NCBI RefSeq assembly: GCF_036014195.1
Contig: NZ_CP107918.1
Location: 5,766,001-5,830,000, forward strand
From: Streptomyces sp. NBC_00442
GTDB lineage: Bacteria > Actinomycetota > Actinomycetes > Streptomycetales > Streptomycetaceae
Length of the DNA stretch: 64,000 nt
Direction: 5' to 3'
Shown here: piece after piece, positions 61,195 through 64,000 of the stretch
How the letters are laid out: each line of letters opens with the position of its first letter
Position numbering within the stretch: the first letter of the stretch is position 1
Translations under genes and position numbers: made by a program
Notes under the pieces: generated by a model
The model's input: only the letters and a program-made list of their open reading frames with translations
Database searches by the model: none
Told to the model about the DNA's origin: nothing

Positions 61195-62706
61195 TCACTG
61201 CGAGCCCCGGAAGTCCTCCCCCTCGACGATCAGCCCGGCCACCAGCGCGCCGGACATTCCCGCGTAGGCGAGCCCGCCGCCCGGGTGGGCCCAGCCGCCC
61301 GCCAGATGAAGCCCCGGCAGGCCGGTGGTGTTGGCGGGGTGCAGGAAAGCGGCCTGCCCGCCGGCCAGCGAGGGCGCCGGCACCGAGCCACCCTCCGCGC
61401 CGGTGGCCCGCGCCACGTGCAGCGGGGTGCGGACCTCCTGCCACAGCACGCGCTCCCGCAGACCGGGCACGGCCCGTGCGGCGGCCCCGATCAGCTCGTC
61501 CGCGTACCGCCCGGTCAGCGCCTTCTCCGTCCAGTCGACCGGGCCGTGCGGTGCGACGGTCGCCGTCAGGGTCACCGCCTCGTGATCGTCGTCGGGCCGC
61601 ACCGACGGATCGTCGGGGCGCAGGACCGTGACCGTGGGCGGCGCGGTGTGCGGGCCGGCGAAGGCCGCGCGGGCCTCGGCCGCGGCGTCCGGCGCGTGCA
61701 CCACCGTGCGGTGCGCCGTGTCCGAGGGGCGCCCGCCGCGCAGCGCGAGCAGCACCGTGAACCGGCTCGGCCGGGCCTCGGCGCCGGGGCCGACCGTGTC
61801 CGGCGCCCACAACTCCCGGCCGAACAGCATCCGTTGGAGGCCGCGCGGGTCCGCGCCGCACACCACCTGGTCCGCCTCCACGACCGTGCCGTCCGCCAGC
61901 TCGATCCCGGCGGCCCGGCCGTCCTTCTCCCGCACCAGCGTCACCTCGGCGTCGAAGACGAACTCGACCTTCCGCGCCAGACAGCGCTCGTACACCGCGC
62001 GCGCCAGCTCCCGCATGCCGCCGCGCACGTACCAACTGCCGAAGGTCTGCTCCATGTAGGGCAGCACGGCCGCGGCGGCCGGGGCCGTGCCCGGGGCCAG
62101 GCCGTACTCCAACGCGTAGCTCTCCAGGAGCGCGCCGAGCCGCCCGCCCCCCAGCTCCCGGGCGGCGACCTCGCCGAGCGTGACGGCCCGGCGCGGCGAC
62201 CGCAGCAGGCGGCGCTGCTTCAGGGCGGGGTAGGGCTCGCGGGCCAGGGTCTGCCAGTTGGGCCACAGGGGCTCTTCGAGCAGTGGCCGGCGTGTGCGGT
62301 CCCAGGTCTCCCTGGCCCGGCCGAGGAACGCGCCCCAGCGCTCGCCCGCGTCCCCGCCCAGGGCCTCGTCCAGCGCGGAAACCACTCCGGCGCGCGAGGC
62401 ATTGGGCAGCGATACCTCGCTGCCGTCGGCGAAGAGGTGGCGCGAGGCCGGGTCCACCGGGGCGAGCTCCACGAGACTCTCCAGCGGCTCCTTGCCGGTC
62501 TTCACGAACAGGTCGCGGTAGACGGCGGGCAGCCGCAGCAGCGCTGGGCCGGTGTCGAAGACGAACCCGTCCCGCTCGAACCGCCCGAGGGCGCCGCCGT
62601 AGGTCGACGCGCGCTCGTACACCGTCACCCGGTGGCCTGCCACGGCCAGCCGGGCGGCAGCCGCCATGGCGCCCGCGCCGGCGCCGATCACCACAATCCG
62701 TGCCAT
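61195..62706 (-). CDS. CrtI-like FAD-dependent oxidoreductase (phytoene-desaturase family)
   Basis: A 503-aa flavoenzyme with IVVIGAGAGAMAAAARLAVAGH at the N-terminus and the family end GLHLAGGWAHPGGGLAYAGMSGALVAG. No other carotenoid gene is nearby, so carotenoid desaturation is not supported; an isoprenoid or lipid substrate is possible. ATG 62706 is preferred over the longer frame to 62736: TAAAGT stands 7 nt upstream on the minus strand, giving a probable leaderless mRNA. Confidence 0.9.
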   Translation of the reverse strand: MARIVVIGAGAGAMAAAARLAVAGHRVTVYERASTYGGALGRFERDGFVFDTGPALLRLPAVYRDLFVKTGKEPLESLVELAPVDPASRHLFADGSEVSLPNASRAGVVSALDEALGGDAGERWGAFLGRARETWDRTRRPLLEEPLWPNWQTLAREPYPALKQRRLLRSPRRAVTLGEVAARELGGGRLGALLESYALEYGLAPGTAPAAAAVLPYMEQTFGSWYVRGGMRELARAVYERCLARKVEFVFDAEVTLVREKDGRAAGIELADGTVVEADQVVCGADPRGLQRMLFGRELWAPDTVGPGAEARPSRFTVLLALRGGRPSDTAHRTVVHAPDAAAEARAAFAGPHTAPPTVTVLRPDDPSVRPDDDHEAVTLTATVAPHGPVDWTEKALTGRYADELIGAAARAVPGLRERVLWQEVRTPLHVARATGAEGGSVPAPSLAGGQAAFLHPANTTGLPGLHLAGGWAHPGGGLAYAGMSGALVAGLIVEGEDFRGSQ

Positions 62707-62737
62707 GTCAGCGACTTTATCCGCCGCCACTGACACC

Positions 62738-63355
62738 TCACTCCGGCGGCCGCACCACCCCGGCCGCGGCCAGCCGCTTCTCCTCCCGGCGCTGCGCCCT
62801 GCGCCGCCGGAAACGGCGGATCCTGCGCCACAGCACGACCAGTATCACGACGCCGAGCACGAGCAGCGTGCCCGCGATCACGGCCGCCGCGACCGGATGG
62901 AAGATCGCGAAACTTATGATCCCGGCGACGCCCAGATCCTCCGCCGTGCTCAGCGCGATGTTGCTGAACGGCTCGGGCGAGGTGTTCACCGCCATCCGCG
63001 TCCCGGCCTTCACCAGATGACTCACCAACGCCGTCGACCCGCCCACGGCGCCCGCCGCGAGGTCCGGCAGCGAACCGTTCTGGCCGGCGAGCAGCGCCCC
63101 CACGACCGCGCCGGCGATCGGCCGGATCACCGTGTGCACGGAGTCCCAGACGGAGTCGACGTACGGAATCTTGTCCGCGACCGCCTCGCAGAGGAACAGC
63201 ACCCCGGCGACGATCAGCACATCGGGCCGCTGCAACGCCTCCGGCACGTCGTCGGTGAGCCCGGTCGCCCCGAAGATCCCGAGCAGCAGCACCACGGCGT
63301 AGGCATTGATCCCACTGGCCCAGCCGCTGGTGAAGACGAGGGGGAGTACCTGCAT
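62738..63355 (-). CDS. DUF4126 membrane protein
   Basis: A 205-aa integral membrane protein, about five helices, starting MQVLPLVFTSGWASGINAYA and containing PYVDSVWDSVHTVIRPIAGA, typical of DUF4126. The C-terminus is strongly basic (RRIRRFRRRRAQRREEKR). Function unknown. ATG 63355 follows AGGAG. A perfect palindrome lies 184 bp upstream. Confidence 0.88.
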   Translation of the reverse strand: MQVLPLVFTSGWASGINAYAVVLLLGIFGATGLTDDVPEALQRPDVLIVAGVLFLCEAVADKIPYVDSVWDSVHTVIRPIAGAVVGALLAGQNGSLPDLAAGAVGGSTALVSHLVKAGTRMAVNTSPEPFSNIALSTAEDLGVAGIISFAIFHPVAAAVIAGTLLVLGVVILVVLWRRIRRFRRRRAQRREEKRLAAAGVVRPPE

Positions 63356-63538
63356 ACGGGCTCCTGTGCGTGGGCTCGTGGCTCGACTGATCGTGCGGGC
63401 GGCGCCCCGTCGACATGGGGCACCTGATCATGCCGCACGAGGCATGCCCGCCGGGACGGATACCGGGCCGTCAGCGGAAGTGGACGTCGCATGTCACGAA
63501 CGGCGACGGCGGCCCGGGGCTGAGGGCGTGAGCGGATG

Positions 63539-63558
63539 TCTGAGTACGCGTACTCAGA
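63539..63558. promoter_or_regulatory. Perfect 20-bp palindrome
   Basis: TCTGAGTACGCGTACTCAGA is its own reverse complement, and a further half-site GAGTACC lies at 63568-63574. It fits a TetR-type operator between the DUF4126 gene and the TetR gene; both are on the minus strand. The rest of the 63356-63799 gap shows only the terminator below. Confidence 0.7.
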
Positions 63559-63723
63559 TCGCTAGATGAGTACCCGCACGGATGGGTTCCCACCTGCGGA
63601 GAAGGGATGGTTGAGGCCACGGAAGGGGCGCGGCGCCGGTACCGCCGGCACGGGGCGGCGGAACCGGCGCGGCTCCCCTGACGTGACGGGGTACGGGGGG
63701 TACCCGGGGGACGTACGGGGGAA

Positions 63724-63772
63724 GCGCCGGGCCGGCGCGGTTCAGGGGGGACTGAGCCGCGCCGGCCCGGCG
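63724..63772 (-). terminator. Terminator after the TetR gene
   Basis: CGCCGGGCCGGCGCGGTTCAG pairs with CTGAGCCGCGCCGGCCCGGC over about 21 bp with one G-U pair, loop of six or seven G/A bases. It lies 28 bp after the TetR stop codon. Confidence 0.75.
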
Positions 63773-63799
63773 TGCTTCTCACGGCGGCGCCGCGTGGTG

Positions 63800-64000
63800 T
63801 CAGCGGCCGCCCACGCGGCCGTGGAGCAGTCGTGACAGCGCCGCGTGGACGTCGTCGAGGGAGCGCTCGCTCTGGAAGGCCTGCCAGTCGAGCGCGGCCA
63901 CCAGGACCATGCCGACCAGGGCCGCGGCCGTGAGCGGGATGTCGATCTCCTCGCTCAGTTCGCCCGCCGCCACCGCGTCCCGGAGCACCCCCTCCACGAC
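63800..64000 (-). CDS. TetR-family regulator, C-terminal fragment (window edge)
   Basis: The last 66 codons of a gene that enters from beyond base 64000. The visible part is alpha-helical and typical of a TetR ligand-binding C-terminus: LRDAVAAGELSEEIDIPLTAAALVGMVLVAALDWQAFQSERSLDDVHAALSRLLHG. The DNA-binding part lies outside the window. It reads through to the end without a stop, so it is cut, not broken. Confidence 0.8.
   Translation of the reverse strand, partial: VVEGVLRDAVAAGELSEEIDIPLTAAALVGMVLVAALDWQAFQSERSLDDVHAALSRLLHGRVGGR

Noticed and set aside
61195..62706. Carotenoid biosynthesis cluster
   Set aside because: Only a CrtI-like oxidoreductase is present; no crtB, crtE or cyclase gene is in the window.
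63566..63835. Small plus-strand frame next to the palindrome
   Set aside because: It runs through the terminator hairpin and the TetR coding end, and is rich in Gly/Arg/Pro with random codon use.

Overview
This window is a very GC-rich stretch of an actinobacterial chromosome. Codon third positions are almost always G or C, GTG and TTG starts are common, and gene content and order match the conserved chromosome core of Streptomyces (in S. coelicolor the corresponding genes are, from memory, roughly SCO2160 down to SCO2100). The same order of homologues is also recognisable in Mycobacterium tuberculosis between pknL/Rv2175c and ctaC/Rv2202c, so this is an ancient core block. I see no rRNA, tRNA, CRISPR array, insertion sequence, prophage or plasmid gene.

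Layout. 1-4.3 kb: a membrane-anchored protein cut by the window edge, a small hypothetical gene, a PfkB-family (adenosine/sugar) kinase and a cysteine desulfurase fused to a TusA domain. 4.5-13.9 kb: the aerobic respiratory cluster, ctaC-ctaD-ctaF and ctaE, qcrC-qcrA-qcrB, encoding aa3 cytochrome c oxidase and the bc1 complex; it is split by an L,D-transpeptidase lipoprotein gene and a degenerate receiver-domain gene. 14-17 kb: trpD, then a SAM-IV riboswitch in front of a second class V aminotransferase (cysteine desulfurase-like). 17.3-24 kb: an Lrp-type effector-binding protein, a rhomboid protease, a zinc-ribbon protein, a NYN-domain RNase-like protein, two tandem NlpC/P60 hydrolases and a lipoprotein metallopeptidase. 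24.3-31.4 kb: a PadR regulator with a large operator dyad facing a MATE exporter, a GT87 mannosyltransferase, a PimB-like mannosyltransferase and a long-chain acyl-CoA ligase. 31.4-36.4 kb: a phosphoesterase, an SRPBCC protein, an ArsA-like protein lacking its P-loop lysines, a DUF5304 protein, glucokinase glkA and an EEP-family hydrolase. 36.9-43.6 kb: a membrane protein with an alpha/beta hydrolase, an acyltransferase, a MacS/MacR-like two-component system, phosphofructokinase and a D-2-hydroxyacid dehydrogenase. 43.6-50.2 kb: the fused anthranilate synthase with a three-Trp-codon leader peptide and attenuator, a peptidoglycan amidase, class II DAHP synthase, and bfd/bfr with an iron box. 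50.3-61 kb: a sulfite-oxidase-like enzyme, endonuclease IV, a PASTA Ser/Thr kinase, thiO-thiS-thiG behind a TPP riboswitch, an NAD(P)/FAD oxidoreductase, an Rv2175c-like DNA-binding protein, thiE, metF and a Q/Y/P-rich membrane protein. 61-64 kb: a CrtI-like oxidoreductase, a DUF4126 membrane protein and a TetR regulator cut by the window edge.

Common threads are respiration, shikimate/tryptophan supply (aroH, trpE, trpD), sulfur and one-carbon/thiamine cofactors, envelope building (mannosyltransferases, acyltransferase, NlpC/P60, L,D-transpeptidase, amidase, PASTA kinase) and glucose phosphorylation/glycolysis (glkA, pfkA). Four cis-regulatory RNA or metal switches are readable directly from the sequence (SAM-IV, TPP, trp attenuator, iron box). 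About eleven genes carry a TANNNT box 6-8 nt before the start codon, which suggests leaderless mRNAs. Several intergenic spaces are filled with dispersed GC-rich Streptomyces-type repeats, including a module of about 105 bp in three copies and a 3 x 72 bp tandem array.
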